Shown: positions 51,299 to 60,567, numbered from the stretch's first letter. The stretch: DNA of 64,000 bases from JAUZOB01 sp963692465 (GCA_963692465.1 OY829943.1:2790001-2854000); one strand, 5' to 3'. Notes: generated by a model from the sequence alone, not told the origin. Made by a program: numbers and translations.

Positions 51299-51388
51299 AA
51301 AGTCCTGATTGAGAAAAATCAAAGGTTTTTGAGAACGAATCTTTGTTAATGAGTAAATCACGCCCTATTTTTGTAAAAAAATAAATGT

Positions 51389-52039
51389 ATGAGTCATCTA
51401 ATTGCACCGTCTGTTTTGTCTGCTAACTTTTTGACCCTTGGGGCGGAAATTGAAATGGTTGATAGTAGTCAGGCGGATTATATTCACCTTGATGTAATGG
51501 ACGGTGTTTTTGTTCCGAACATTACTTTTGGTTTTCCTATTATTCGTCAGATTAGTAGTGTGGCAACCCTTCCATTGGATGCTCATTTAATGATTATAAA
51601 TCCAGATCCGTACATTAAAGAATTTGGCGAATGTGGAGTTCGGAATTTGACTGTTCATTATGAAACCTGTAACCATCTTCACCGCACGATAAAAGGGATT
51701 CATGAAGAAGGTATGACTGCTGGCGTTTGTGTCAATCCTCATACACCGGTTTCTCTTCTTGAAGATATTCTTGAAGAGGTCGATATTGTGTTAATCATGT
51801 CTGTAAATCCAGGTTTTGGCGGACAATCTTTTATTTCGCATTCTCTTGATAAAGTGAAGAAGTTGCGTAAGATGATTAGTGAACGCGGACTGTCAGTTAA
51901 AATAGAAGTGGATGGTGGGGTAAACCTTCAAACAGGGAAAGCTCTGTTTGATGCGGGAGCGGATATTCTTGTTGCCGGAAATTTTGTTTTTGGAGCCCAG
52001 AACCCCCTTGCTGCAATAGAACAATTGAAAAAGCTTTAA
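51389..52039 (+). CDS. rpe: Ribulose-phosphate 3-epimerase
   Basis: Pentose-phosphate enzyme interconverting ribulose-5-phosphate and xylulose-5-phosphate, a metal-dependent TIM barrel. Signatures: IAPSVLSANF, DYIHLDVMDGVFVPNITFG, LDAHLMIINPD, VHYETC, VNPGFGGQSF and EVDGGVN. 216 residues, normal. It starts 90 bases after rpoD on the same strand and could be cotranscribed. Confidence 0.96.
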   Translation: MSHLIAPSVLSANFLTLGAEIEMVDSSQADYIHLDVMDGVFVPNITFGFPIIRQISSVATLPLDAHLMIINPDPYIKEFGECGVRNLTVHYETCNHLHRTIKGIHEEGMTAGVCVNPHTPVSLLEDILEEVDIVLIMSVNPGFGGQSFISHSLDKVKKLRKMISERGLSVKIEVDGGVNLQTGKALFDAGADILVAGNFVFGAQNPLAAIEQLKKL

Positions 52040-52266
52040 ATTACCTGAGTTATTCTGAAATCTTATTGGGTGTAATTGATAAATAATAATGGTCCTGTGT
52101 CTGATGATACAAAGCTTTTTTCCTTCGTTCGTGCCATTTTTTTCTCCTGAATAAGCACCCTCCATGCGTCTTACAGAAGGAAAACTGTGTGCAGGACGAC
52201 CCTCTTTGACGTTCACATACAGAAATACCTCTGTATGTTATTGAAAATCATCCAATTGATTCGATG

Positions 52267-52664
52267 TGGTGGAGCTGAGGGGATTCGAACCCCTGTCCAA
52301 ACGAGGAAGCTATATGCTTTCTACATGTGTATCTTTTGTGCTTATTTTCGAAGAAGAACTGATCAAAAGCAATTTATTCTTCCCTTAGCTTCTTTAGTTT
52401 CATAAAGAGACCAAAGCCTCCTCTTTACTACCTCCGATTTATCTGCACCACCGATTCAAGCCGCCTCAGAGAATAGCACTCGGGTGATGTCTCGTCCCCA
52501 CATCTAATGCAGGGATAAAGCCTATTCTACTTTTGTAGATTAAGCAGCAAGAGCAAAATTATTTTCGCCAATTATAGTTTGATCGTTGATATTTACGAGC
52601 TACACGAACAACGCTCGACATGCTTACATACCTCTTCTACCCGCTGTCAAAACCAGTCAGCCCC
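52267..52664 (-). ncRNA. ssrA: Transfer-messenger RNA (tmRNA)
   Basis: Rescues stalled ribosomes and tags nascent proteins for degradation. The 5' end GGGGCTGACTGGTTTTGACA (52664 downward) and the 3' tRNA-like end, with GGGGTTCGAATCCCC and a genomically encoded CCA at 52267-52269, pair through a 7-bp acceptor stem. The tag frame lies at 52540-52569 and reads GENNFALAA then TAA, a Bacteroidota-like tag. Length about 398 bases. A minus-strand TACCTTTG at 52680-52687 may be the -7 element. Frames that cross this RNA on the plus strand (the EGIRTPVQTRK type) are known annotation artefacts. Confidence 0.95.
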
Positions 52665-52679
52665 ATAAAAAAGATGCTT

Positions 52680-52687
52680 CAAAGGTA
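52680..52687 (-). promoter_or_regulatory. Possible -7 element of ssrA
   Basis: Minus-strand TACCTTTG matches TAnnTTTG, 16 bases before the mature 5' end of tmRNA, leaving room for a short processed leader. Confidence 0.5.
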
Positions 52688-52915
52688 CTATTTTTTTCCA
52701 TGTAAAGGGACTTTTTCTGTTCCTCGTATTTAAGCTGAATCTTAATGCCGTATATGATTATATCTTTTGATCCTAAAGAAAAATCAGGAATCGGGAAGGT
52801 TTATTTTATTTTTTTATTGCTGATTTTATTACAATAACCCTGTGAAAGGATTGTTGATTTTTCAAACTGATTGCTACAGGTGAATTGAGTTAAAGGAAAA
52901 AATGAAAAAGGAACA

Positions 52916-54127
52916 TTAATCTGTCATTACTTTCTTATTCCCTTTATGTTGAGAAATCGGATTCTTAATTTTACGATTTTCCCTAATAGAAGAAGATGAA
53001 ATTGTATCCTGTAGTATTTCACTGATTTCTTCTATCTCTTTATGAGTTAATTCCGGTTCGGCAATTGTTGTTCTCTTTGTCCGGTATTTCAATATAATAG
53101 AAGGCGTAAATGCGAGTGAAAAACCGGCAACAACATTAATTAGCATAAGTGTGTGTAGTCCGATGTTTTGAAGTGAAAAAGAAGCAATCGTAAAGAGGAG
53201 ATTTACACCGACTAACGTCAATGTTGCCTGTATATGAGTGAAATGAAGATCAAGCAGTTTGTGATGAATATGATTTCGGTCTGCTTTAAAAGGCGATCGC
53301 CCGTGAATCATTCTAAGAATCATTACCCGCAAGGTATCTATTACAGGAAGAATAACTATTCCCAACGAAACGGAAGGAGATGCAGCTACATACCAAGGCT
53401 TGCCTCCTACAATATTTAATTCATTAAAACGAATGATAAGCACCGATAAAATGAGTCCCAAAATCAAAGAACCTGTATCCCCCATGAATATTTTGTTGCT
53501 TTTCCCGAAAACATTGTAAAGGAAAAATGAACCTAGCGCACCAACCAATGCAAAGCTCATAAGTGAATAATCAATATTTCCCGATACGTAAAACCAAATG
53601 CCTAACGTCGCAGAGGCAACCATGACAATTCCTGAAGCAAGACCATCTATCCCATCAATTAAATTAATTGCATTAATAATAAAAGCGATGAAAAGTAAAG
53701 ATAAAACGATGCTGAAAACCGGATTTAATTCATGAATTCCCAGTAGACCATGTAAATTTGTAAAGCGAATGTTACCCAAAACGCAGACAATTGTTGCAGC
53801 AACAAATTCTCCGATAAATTTACTCGATGCAGAGATATCCATCAAATCGTCTTTTAATCCTACGAAGAGCATGATGGTCAAAGCAGTCAGAATATAACGA
53901 AACTCAATGAAGGGATATTGGTATGAAGAAATGGTGACGGCAATGATAAAACCCATAAAAATAGCAACACCCCCTAACGTCGGAACTACATGCGTATTTA
54001 CTTTCCTTTTATTCGGGATGTCGTAAAGCTTCTTCTTTCTTGATATTCCTATAATTGTTGGGATACTAAAAAAAACGAGCATTGCAGCTAATACGAAACA
54101 TATTATAATATTCAAAAATAGGGGCAT
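52916..54127 (-). CDS. wecA: Polyprenyl-phosphate GlcNAc-1-phosphate transferase (WecA/MraY-like)
   Basis: A 403-residue polytopic membrane enzyme (about 10 hydrophobic segments) that loads a sugar-1-phosphate onto undecaprenyl phosphate, the first step of O-antigen, common-antigen or similar glycans. Family motifs are GLKDDLMDISASSKF (DDxxD), NAINLIDGIDGLASG, FMGDTGSL and DRNHIHHKLLDL (HIHH). WecA-type rather than MraY is favoured by the cytoplasmic HIHH motif and by the absence of cell-wall genes nearby. The last ~60 residues are cytosolic and charged. A minus-strand TACCTTTG at 54145-54152 is a likely -7 element. It could supply the acceptor used by wecF, 8 kb away. Confidence 0.88.
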   Translation of the reverse strand: MPLFLNIIICFVLAAMLVFFSIPTIIGISRKKKLYDIPNKRKVNTHVVPTLGGVAIFMGFIIAVTISSYQYPFIEFRYILTALTIMLFVGLKDDLMDISASSKFIGEFVAATIVCVLGNIRFTNLHGLLGIHELNPVFSIVLSLLFIAFIINAINLIDGIDGLASGIVMVASATLGIWFYVSGNIDYSLMSFALVGALGSFFLYNVFGKSNKIFMGDTGSLILGLILSVLIIRFNELNIVGGKPWYVAASPSVSLGIVILPVIDTLRVMILRMIHGRSPFKADRNHIHHKLLDLHFTHIQATLTLVGVNLLFTIASFSLQNIGLHTLMLINVVAGFSLAFTPSIILKYRTKRTTIAEPELTHKEIEEISEILQDTISSSSIRENRKIKNPISQHKGNKKVMTD

Positions 54128-54515
54128 AAAAATGTTTTTCTACACAAAGGTAATGATTATCTATTTGTAATACCCCCTGTTCTTGTCTGAGAACACTAAA
54201 AAAATGAGACTTTTTTGTGAATTGCTCATTTTAGTGAATGAACGATTATATTTAGATCTATGAATTGATTTTAATCTTTTTTACACCTTGAATGATTCGT
54301 GTATAATATAAGAAATTTATTTTAATCATAAGTATTGGAAAAAATCATTGTGCCTTCAAATTATAAAATTTTTAACAATAAGACAATAATATAGAGCGTA
54401 AGTGGGTGTTTGAAATGGTTAAAAGGTGAAAATTGTAAATTAATTGTAACCACGGGTTTGAATTAATATTAATTTTGCCGTGTTTATATTAATGCGATAT
54501 TAAAAACAATAAATC
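54128..54515. other. Divergent promoter region of wecA and the DPGTGS module
   Basis: This 388-base AT-rich gap contains a minus-strand TACCTTTG (54145-54152) facing wecA and a plus-strand TAATTTTG (54470-54477) facing the microprotein gene, 38 bases before its ATG; a TTG at 54444-54446 lies 23 bases upstream as a possible -33. The stretch between 54180 and 54420 shows no gene or RNA that I recognise. Confidence 0.45.
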
Positions 54516-54665
54516 ATGATTTTGTATATTGATCCGGGAACGGGAAGTGCAATTATTCAATTTCTTGTTGCAGCAGTAAGCGGAGCTCTTTTTTTCTTCA
54601 GCCAAATCAGAACAAAGGTTAAAAAAGTCTATTTCAAGGTCTTTAAGAACAAAAATAACGACTAA
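54516..54665 (+). CDS. 49-residue DPGTGS membrane microprotein
   Basis: Short gene: MILYIDPGTGSAIIQFLVAA at the start, one hydrophobic helix (about residues 11-31) and a Lys/Arg-rich tail (KVKKVYFKVFKNKNND). The N-terminal Y-I-D-P-G-T-G-S motif is shared by small uncharacterised proteins I recall next to methyltransferase and sulfatase-like genes. The ATG is at 54516 and the stop (54663-54665) overlaps the next start codon by one base, which argues strongly for real, coupled translation. Function unknown; it may anchor or regulate the enzymes encoded downstream. Confidence 0.85.
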   Translation: MILYIDPGTGSAIIQFLVAAVSGALFFFSQIRTKVKKVYFKVFKNKNND

Positions 54666-56047
54666 TGAAGGAAGAAAGTTCTTTCCGTGATCCCAGTGGA
54701 TATATTTTTTATGAAAAAGGAGAAGTTTACCGGGCTATTACCGGAAGATATCAGTCTCATTATGACCAGCTAATGTCTTCCGGATTACATGATGAACTTG
54801 TTAAAAAGGGGATGATGGTGGATGCCAGGGAGATTGAATTTGACTCCGAAAAAAATCCTGATATTTACCGAATTATTAAACCACAGATTATTCCCTTAAT
54901 TTCATATCCCTATGAATGGTCTTTCAGCGAATTAAAAGACGCGGCATTATTAACGCTTGATATCCAGGTGGCTGCCATTTCTAAAGGCATGACCCTTAAA
55001 GATGCAAGTGCCTATAATATTCAATTCCTTCATGGAAAACCAATCTTTATTGATACTCTTTCTTTTGAAACATACGAAGAAGGTAAATCCTGGATTGCGT
55101 ATAAACAATTTTGTCAGCATTTTCTGGCTCCCTTAGCATTGATGAGTTATCGCGATGTACAGTTAGGCCGAATGATGACTAATTATATTGATGGAATTCC
55201 TCTTGATTTATGTTGTCGCTTATTGCCTTTTAGCGCTCGTTTTAATGTGGGGTTAATGTTGCATTTGTATTTTCATGCCTATGCACAAACCAAGTATAAA
55301 GACAATAAAGTCAAACTGTCGAAGATGAAGATGCAGATGTCAAAAAAGTCTCTTCTTGATCTTATAAACGGATTAAGAATAGCTGTTCGACGTTTGAATT
55401 GGAAGCCACAGGGGACGGAGTGGGTCGATTATACCGATGAAGGAGTTCATAAAGAAGAATATCTGAATTCTAAGCGGCAAATTATTGCAGAACTCGTAGT
55501 GAAAGCAAATCCGCATACGGTATGGGATCTTGGGGGAAACACCGGCAACTTTAGTCGGATTGCCGCGAAAGCAGCTTCTGCGTCGGTGGTTACTTTTGAT
55601 GTCGATCCTGCCTGTGTTGAAAAGAATTACCTCAAAACGAAAACAGATAAAGAAGAAGATATCTTTCCGTTATTTCTTGACTTAGCCAATCCAGCACCTG
55701 CAATTGGTTGGGCTGGAGAAGAACGCAAATCATTAGCACAAAGAGGCCCGGCGGACTTGGTGATGGCATTGGCTATCATTCATCATCTATGTATTGCAAA
55801 CAATGTTCCATTTGACCGACTTGCTTCTTATTTTAGTCGGTTAGGGAAGAAATTAATTATTGAGTTTGTTCCGAAAGGCGATCCAAAAGTTCAGTTTCTG
55901 TTAACCAATCGACCGGATATCTTCACAAATTATAACAAAGAATCATTCGAGAAACAATTTTCTGAATATTTCATTATTGATGAAGTTCGCACACTTGAAG
56001 ATAGTGACCGGATTTTGTACCTGATGACTCGTAAAGGAAACGAATAG
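54665..56047 (+). CDS. Kinase-like domain fused to a class I SAM methyltransferase (NoeA-like)
   Basis: A 460-residue cytosolic protein. The C-terminal half is a Rossmann methyltransferase: motif I VWDLGGNTGNFSRIA (residues 287-300), acidic VTFDVDPACVE and AIIHHL. The N-terminal ~250 residues contain LKDASAYNIQFLHGKPIFID (111-130), whose spacing (D113, N118, D130) mirrors the catalytic loop and metal Asp of APH/choline-kinase-like folds, where the usual HxD reads LKD. The nodulation protein NoeA has a comparable methyltransferase half. Coupled to the microprotein by a 1-base overlap and 79 bases before the AlkP-like gene. A terminator follows. Substrate unknown, probably a sugar or lipid-linked glycan. 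Confidence 0.82.
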   Translation: MKEESSFRDPSGYIFYEKGEVYRAITGRYQSHYDQLMSSGLHDELVKKGMMVDAREIEFDSEKNPDIYRIIKPQIIPLISYPYEWSFSELKDAALLTLDIQVAAISKGMTLKDASAYNIQFLHGKPIFIDTLSFETYEEGKSWIAYKQFCQHFLAPLALMSYRDVQLGRMMTNYIDGIPLDLCCRLLPFSARFNVGLMLHLYFHAYAQTKYKDNKVKLSKMKMQMSKKSLLDLINGLRIAVRRLNWKPQGTEWVDYTDEGVHKEEYLNSKRQIIAELVVKANPHTVWDLGGNTGNFSRIAAKAASASVVTFDVDPACVEKNYLKTKTDKEEDIFPLFLDLANPAPAIGWAGEERKSLAQRGPADLVMALAIIHHLCIANNVPFDRLASYFSRLGKKLIIEFVPKGDPKVQFLLTNRPDIFTNYNKESFEKQFSEYFIIDEVRTLEDSDRILYLMTRKGNE

Positions 56048-56071
56048 AAGAACTATTCTATAAACTTAACG

Positions 56072-56107
56072 AAAACAGATCTGTCTGGAAAGGCAGATCT
56101 GTTTTAT
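56072..56107 (+). terminator. Terminator (possibly partial) after the methyltransferase gene
   Basis: Stem AAAACAGATCTG / CAGATCTGTTTT with a 10-base loop and a short T end, 24 bases after the stop. It lies within the 79-base gap before the next gene, so it may only attenuate the downstream gene. Confidence 0.75.
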
Positions 56108-56126
56108 TAAACGGACAGATCAGACG

Positions 56127-57623
56127 ATGAAAGAAAAAATGAAATCAATCAACCGGAAAAATAAACTTGTAAGCTTAACCGAGCAGTTTCCTTTATATCC
56201 GTTAGGTATTATTATTCTGTCCGAATTATGTTGTTTGGATATGCCGGAAGTGAATCCGACGGGTGGGGAACTTATAATTTTCTTTTTTGTTTTTGGTCTT
56301 ACTTATAGCTTGCTTTTTGCATTGTTAGCCAGGATTATAAAAAATAGATTAAAAGCATCTCTATTTCTCTCTCTGGTGCTTTTAAATATGCTGTTTTTTA
56401 GGCGAATTGACGATCTGTTGCTTGATTGTGTGTCGATTAAATCTCTGGTCTTTCCTCTACAGGGGATTCTTTTTATATTCCTTTCCTGGTTCTTGTTTAA
56501 AACTCATGCTTCATTAAAGAAGATATCTTCCTATTTAAATCTGTTGTTGGCATTGCTTATTGTCAGTCAGTCGTTTCAATATGTGGCCTATTTGAGAGGA
56601 AAGACGATCACTCTGTCTGATCGTTCATCGGTAACATCAATAAAGCTAAAAACAGCAAACCATCCGGATATTTATTATCTCATTGTCGATTCTTACACGG
56701 CAAGCCGCAGTCTGAAAAAATACTGGAACTACGATAATCAGATACTCGAAAATTATCTGAAAGGGAAAGAATTTTATATTGCAGAGAACAGTAAGTGTAA
56801 CTATAATCAGACTCCCTATTCGCTCTCCACCTCATTAAATATGTCTTATCTGCAAAATGTACCACGCAATGGAGCCCGAGTCAAACAATATGAAGAGTTG
56901 TTTGGGTTGGTTGACCAGAATCGCGTTTCTCAGGTTCTGAAAAAAGACGGGTATTGGTTAAAAAATTATACTTTTTTCCCAGTCGACGGACAAGTCCCTT
57001 TCTATAAAGACTATTTTTTTAAAAATAAGAAGAGCTTATTTGAAGGAACAATCTTTGAAAGCTGGACTCAAAAAGTTCAATCGGATAATTTTAGTAAACA
57101 CGATAATTTTTTATCGCTTGCCCGTTTAAATCTAAAGGTATTTAACGAAGCACAGGAACAATACCCCCAGCGACAACCGCAGTTTATCTATGCTCATGTC
57201 ATGATGCCACATCCTCCTTTTATTTTTAAAGCAAATGGAGCGATCGATCATTCGGAGGCAGTGTTTAATCCATTGTTGAAAGATCATTATCTTGCACAGT
57301 TGGAATACACGAACAAACTGCTTATTCAGACCGTCAATCACATTCTTTCCAACTATCCTGATGGGAATCGACCGATCATTATTATACAAGGAGATCATGG
57401 TTACCGCTATCTTACACGCATCAAAGATCGGGTAGAGGGACAAACCATTCTTAATGCTTATTATTTCCCTGACCACAATTATCAGCTTCTGTATCCTCGA
57501 ATAACTCCGGTTAATAGTTTTAGAGTCGTATTTAATCACTTCTTTAATGCGCACCTGAAGCTTTTGCCTGATGACTCCTATAACGTGCTTCCTCCTGATT
57601 TTTATAAACATCCCGAAAATTAA
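56127..57623 (+). CDS. Membrane-anchored sulfatase/alkaline-phosphatase-superfamily protein
   Basis: A 498-residue protein with four to five N-terminal membrane helices (about 25-150) and a periplasmic AlkP-superfamily domain. Metal and nucleophile positions are visible: HPDIYYLIVDSYTASRSLKKY with Asp188, CNYNQTPYSLSTSLNM with Thr229 as likely nucleophile, MMPHPPFIF with His362, and IIQGDHGYRYLT with Asp423 and His424. This pattern matches sulfatase-like hydrolases/transferases such as phosphoethanolamine or glycerol-phosphate transferases. It is the last gene of the DPGTGS module. Predicted to transfer or remove a head group on a glycolipid or glycan in the periplasm. Confidence 0.83.
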   Translation: MKEKMKSINRKNKLVSLTEQFPLYPLGIIILSELCCLDMPEVNPTGGELIIFFFVFGLTYSLLFALLARIIKNRLKASLFLSLVLLNMLFFRRIDDLLLDCVSIKSLVFPLQGILFIFLSWFLFKTHASLKKISSYLNLLLALLIVSQSFQYVAYLRGKTITLSDRSSVTSIKLKTANHPDIYYLIVDSYTASRSLKKYWNYDNQILENYLKGKEFYIAENSKCNYNQTPYSLSTSLNMSYLQNVPRNGARVKQYEELFGLVDQNRVSQVLKKDGYWLKNYTFFPVDGQVPFYKDYFFKNKKSLFEGTIFESWTQKVQSDNFSKHDNFLSLARLNLKVFNEAQEQYPQRQPQFIYAHVMMPHPPFIFKANGAIDHSEAVFNPLLKDHYLAQLEYTNKLLIQTVNHILSNYPDGNRPIIIIQGDHGYRYLTRIKDRVEGQTILNAYYFPDHNYQLLYPRITPVNSFRVVFNHFFNAHLKLLPDDSYNVLPPDFYKHPEN

Positions 57624-57807
57624 AGACTCTTAAAAGCCGAAAATCTATTGGACTGAATTTTTAAATAACGCTACTGCAGGTATTTATTGTGACGTAACAG
57701 CTTGAACTGTTGTGCCCATTTTGTTTATAATCTTTTCTGAAATTCGGGATCTATTATTTTTTTGAAAAAAATGAGAACAAACAAGAATAACCGGTGTTTT
57801 ATATTCT

Positions 57808-57828
57808 TACATTTGAACAGTTGTTCAA
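57808..57828 (+). promoter_or_regulatory. cadC-cadA promoter -7 element overlapped by an ArsR-type operator
   Basis: TACATTTG (57808-57815) matches TAnnTTTG. Overlapping it, TTGAACA-gt-TGTTCAA (57813-57828) is a perfect 7-2-7 inverted repeat of the kind bound by ArsR/SmtB metal sensors. Binding there would block RNA polymerase, fitting metal-released repression. A second near-copy of the core, TTGAACtGTTGT, lies at 57702-57713. Confidence 0.7.
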
Positions 57829-57944
57829 GTGAGCAATTGACAGGATAAAATAAAAGGCGATATTTTTAATGAAAAATAAAGGATCAGTTCAATAAAAGCA
57901 TTTAATAGAAATAAATGTCAGGAGAAGTAAAGAGAGGCGGGTTT

Positions 57945-58301
57945 ATGAAAGATGAAATAGAAATTTGTAATTCGACGGTAATCCATCAGGACTTAGTCGA
58001 TAAAGCGTTAAAACACATGCCCGATGCGAGGATAATTGAAGGGGTAAGTAGTCTGTTTAAAGTAGTTGGAGACCCAACAAGAATGAAATTATTATTGGCT
58101 TTGTTACAGAATGAAATGTGTGTCTGTGATTTATCTGCGACTCTGTCACTAAGTATGTCGGCAATTTCGCATCAGTTGAGTGTTCTGAAGAAGCTGAATC
58201 TGGTTCGTTTCAGAAGAGAAGGTAAGGTTGTTTTTTATTCATTGTCCGACGATCATGTCAGTCAGATAATGAAAGTCGGCATCGAACATATAACGGAATA
58301 G
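57945..58301 (+). CDS. cadC: ArsR/SmtB-family metal-sensing repressor (CadC-like)
   Basis: A small winged-helix repressor that releases DNA on binding Cd, Pb or Zn. The alpha-3N metal motif ELCVCDL appears as NEMCVCDLSATL (Cys69 and Cys71 if counted from an ATG at 57915). The recognition helix is in LSMSAISHQLSVLKKLNLVRF. The start at 57945 (118 residues) gives the usual family length and follows GAGAGGCGGG; the ATG at 57915 adds 10 residues and cannot be excluded. It lies 4 bases upstream of the P-type ATPase and behind an operator overlapping the -7 element, so autorepression of the operon is expected. Confidence 0.88.
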   Translation: MKDEIEICNSTVIHQDLVDKALKHMPDARIIEGVSSLFKVVGDPTRMKLLLALLQNEMCVCDLSATLSLSMSAISHQLSVLKKLNLVRFRREGKVVFYSLSDDHVSQIMKVGIEHITE

Positions 58302-58305
58302 AGTC

Positions 58306-60567
58306 ATGAAAACTTCCGGAAAATATACATTGGAGAATTTAGATTGTGCTGTTTGTGCTGCAAATATTGAAGAAGGGATCAAAAAGCTGGATTGTGTACG
58401 TTCTGTTTCAGTCAACTTTGCCACCCAGTCGATGAATTTAGATACGGACAATCCGGAAGTCGTTATTCGTGAAATAAAGCGAATAGAACCCGAAGTCAGG
58501 GTTGTTCCACAAAAAATAATTACTCATCTATCTGGTTTTACTAACTCTCGGGATCGTGTTGAGAATTGGGCATTTCAGTCTGATTCTTATTCCGGTAAGC
58601 AGCAACAGGTCGATTCTATTGATCCAATAGCAGGAACAAAATCGTTTATTTCTGCACGTATACAGAAAAAAGAACAAGTCAGCAGTAAAGGCACGTCCTT
58701 AATTAATCGGCGCGATTTAGGATTTTTGATTATCGTATCGGTGTCCTATGTTTTGGCGATGTGTTTTAACCGTGTATTGTCAGCTACTCCTTATCATTGG
58801 GCAGAGTATTTGGTCTTTCTTGCTATATACGGGGTTGTAGGAAAAGATGTTTTAAGGAAGGCTTTTCGGCACGTACTCAGGTTGGAAGGATTTGATGAAA
58901 ATGTTTTAATGAGCCTTGCGACGATTGGTGCTATTCTAATTCATGCGTTACCCGAAGCTGTGGGGGTTATGTTGTTTTATCTGATTGGGGAATTTTTTCA
59001 AAAACTTTCTCTCAATCGTTCCAGAAGATCAATTCAGGCCTTATTAGCCGTAAGACCTGATTATGCAAATCTGAAAGTCAATGGGAAAGAAAAACAAGTC
59101 ACTCCTGATACGGTTGTTTGTGGAGATATGCTTGTTGTACGGCCCGGAGAAAAAATTCCTCTTGACGGAATCATCGCTCATGGGGAAACACAAGTCGATA
59201 CCTCTGCCTTGACCGGAGAATCTGTCCCCCGGAGTGTCTCGGTAAAAGATACGGTTTTAGCGGGGATGATTAATCTGAGTGGTTTAATCGAAGTGCAGGT
59301 AAGTCGTGTTTATGGAGAATCGTCAATATCGAAGATCTTAGACTTGGTTGAAAATGCTACGGAAAAGAAGGCTAAAACCGAACAGTTCTTTGCTGTTTTT
59401 GCCAGGTATTACACTCCGGTTGTTTTTGCCCTGGCTTTATTAACCGCAGTCCTTCCGCCGTTATTCGGTTATGGAGCTAATTGGGGCGAATGGATCTATC
59501 GGGCTCTGGTCATTCTCGTAATTTCCTGTCCGTGCGCGTTGGTTGTTAGTATTCCTCTCGTCTATTTTGGAGGAATCGGGGCAGCTTCCCGAAGAGGTAT
59601 TCTTGTTAAAGGTTCAGATTATCTGGAAAGCTTACGAAAAGTGAAGACTGTTGTACTTGATAAAACAGGAACTTTAACTTGTGGCCACTTTAAGGTTTCG
59701 AATATTGTGTCTTGCAATGGAATTTCCCGAGAGGAATTATTGGAATATGCAGCAAAGGCCGAGTCTCATTCGAATCACCCGATTGCCCGGTCTGTGTTGG
59801 AAGCAGCCCGGCAAGCAAGTCACCGCCAACCAGTGTGTTCTGAATTAATTAGTTGTGAAGAAATAAGCGGACAAGGGATAAAGGCAAGGGAAGATAACCA
59901 GGTTATTCTTGTTGGAAATGATAAACTAATGCGTCATTTCGGAGTTCCTTGTGATGTTCCGAATACTGCCGGAACAGTTGTCCATGTTGCGGTGAACAGC
60001 GAATATAAAGGCTATTTGCTTATTGGAGATGAACTGAAGCCCGATACGGAAGAAGCCATTCGACAGATGCGCAAAGCCGGTATTCGTAAGATTGTGATGC
60101 TTACCGGCGATCGCAACCGTGTAGCTCAAGAAATAGCTGCGAAACTGAAATTAGATCAATACTATTCCGATTTAATGCCTGAAGATAAAGTTAAACATCT
60201 TGAGCAAATTATTCAGGAAGAGGAGGGCGAAGGCAAAGTTCTGTTTGTCGGAGACGGAATCAATGACGCCCCCGTACTGGCTCGTGCCGATATCGGAGTA
60301 TCTATGGGAAAATTGGGTGCCGATGCGGCCATTGAAACAGCAGACGTGGTGATTATGAACGATTCGCTTAAAAAAATTCCGGAAGCCATTTTGCTTTCCG
60401 GAAGAGTTAGAAGAATTCTAATTCAGAATGTCGTATTTGCTCTTGGAATAAAATTCCTGTTAATCGCTCTGGGATTTCTGGGAATGGCATCTATGTGGGA
60501 AGCCGTTTTTGGAGATGTAGGCGTCACACTTCTTGCCATTCTGAATGCAACGAGAATATTTCTATAA
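58306..60567 (+). CDS. cadA: Heavy-metal translocating P1B-type ATPase (CadA/ZntA-like)
   Basis: A 753-residue inner-membrane pump exporting Zn, Cd or Pb. Domain order: N-terminal HMA metal-binding domain with DCAVCAANIE (CxxC), a linker of ~100 residues, six or more membrane helices, the actuator loop DTSALTGESVPRS, the CPC metal-channel motif ISCPCALVV (Cys408 and Cys410), the phosphorylation site VVLDKTGTLTCG (Asp452) and GDGINDAPVLARADIGVSMG. The CPC motif with the C-terminal helices indicates the Zn/Cd/Pb subgroup. Cotranscribed with the repressor upstream (4-base gap). It meets manC tail to tail with 2 bases between. Confidence 0.95.
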   Translation: MKTSGKYTLENLDCAVCAANIEEGIKKLDCVRSVSVNFATQSMNLDTDNPEVVIREIKRIEPEVRVVPQKIITHLSGFTNSRDRVENWAFQSDSYSGKQQQVDSIDPIAGTKSFISARIQKKEQVSSKGTSLINRRDLGFLIIVSVSYVLAMCFNRVLSATPYHWAEYLVFLAIYGVVGKDVLRKAFRHVLRLEGFDENVLMSLATIGAILIHALPEAVGVMLFYLIGEFFQKLSLNRSRRSIQALLAVRPDYANLKVNGKEKQVTPDTVVCGDMLVVRPGEKIPLDGIIAHGETQVDTSALTGESVPRSVSVKDTVLAGMINLSGLIEVQVSRVYGESSISKILDLVENATEKKAKTEQFFAVFARYYTPVVFALALLTAVLPPLFGYGANWGEWIYRALVILVISCPCALVVSIPLVYFGGIGAASRRGILVKGSDYLESLRKVKTVVLDKTGTLTCGHFKVSNIVSCNGISREELLEYAAKAESHSNHPIARSVLEAARQASHRQPVCSELISCEEISGQGIKAREDNQVILVGNDKLMRHFGVPCDVPNTAGTVVHVAVNSEYKGYLLIGDELKPDTEEAIRQMRKAGIRKIVMLTGDRNRVAQEIAAKLKLDQYYSDLMPEDKVKHLEQIIQEEEGEGKVLFVGDGINDAPVLARADIGVSMGKLGADAAIETADVVIMNDSLKKIPEAILLSGRVRRILIQNVVFALGIKFLLIALGFLGMASMWEAVFGDVGVTLLAILNATRIFL

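Noticed and set aside
52187..52405. Open frame containing EGIRTPVQTRK
   Set aside because: It is the reverse of the tmRNA 3' end; the same peptide is a common mis-annotation over tRNA-like sequences.
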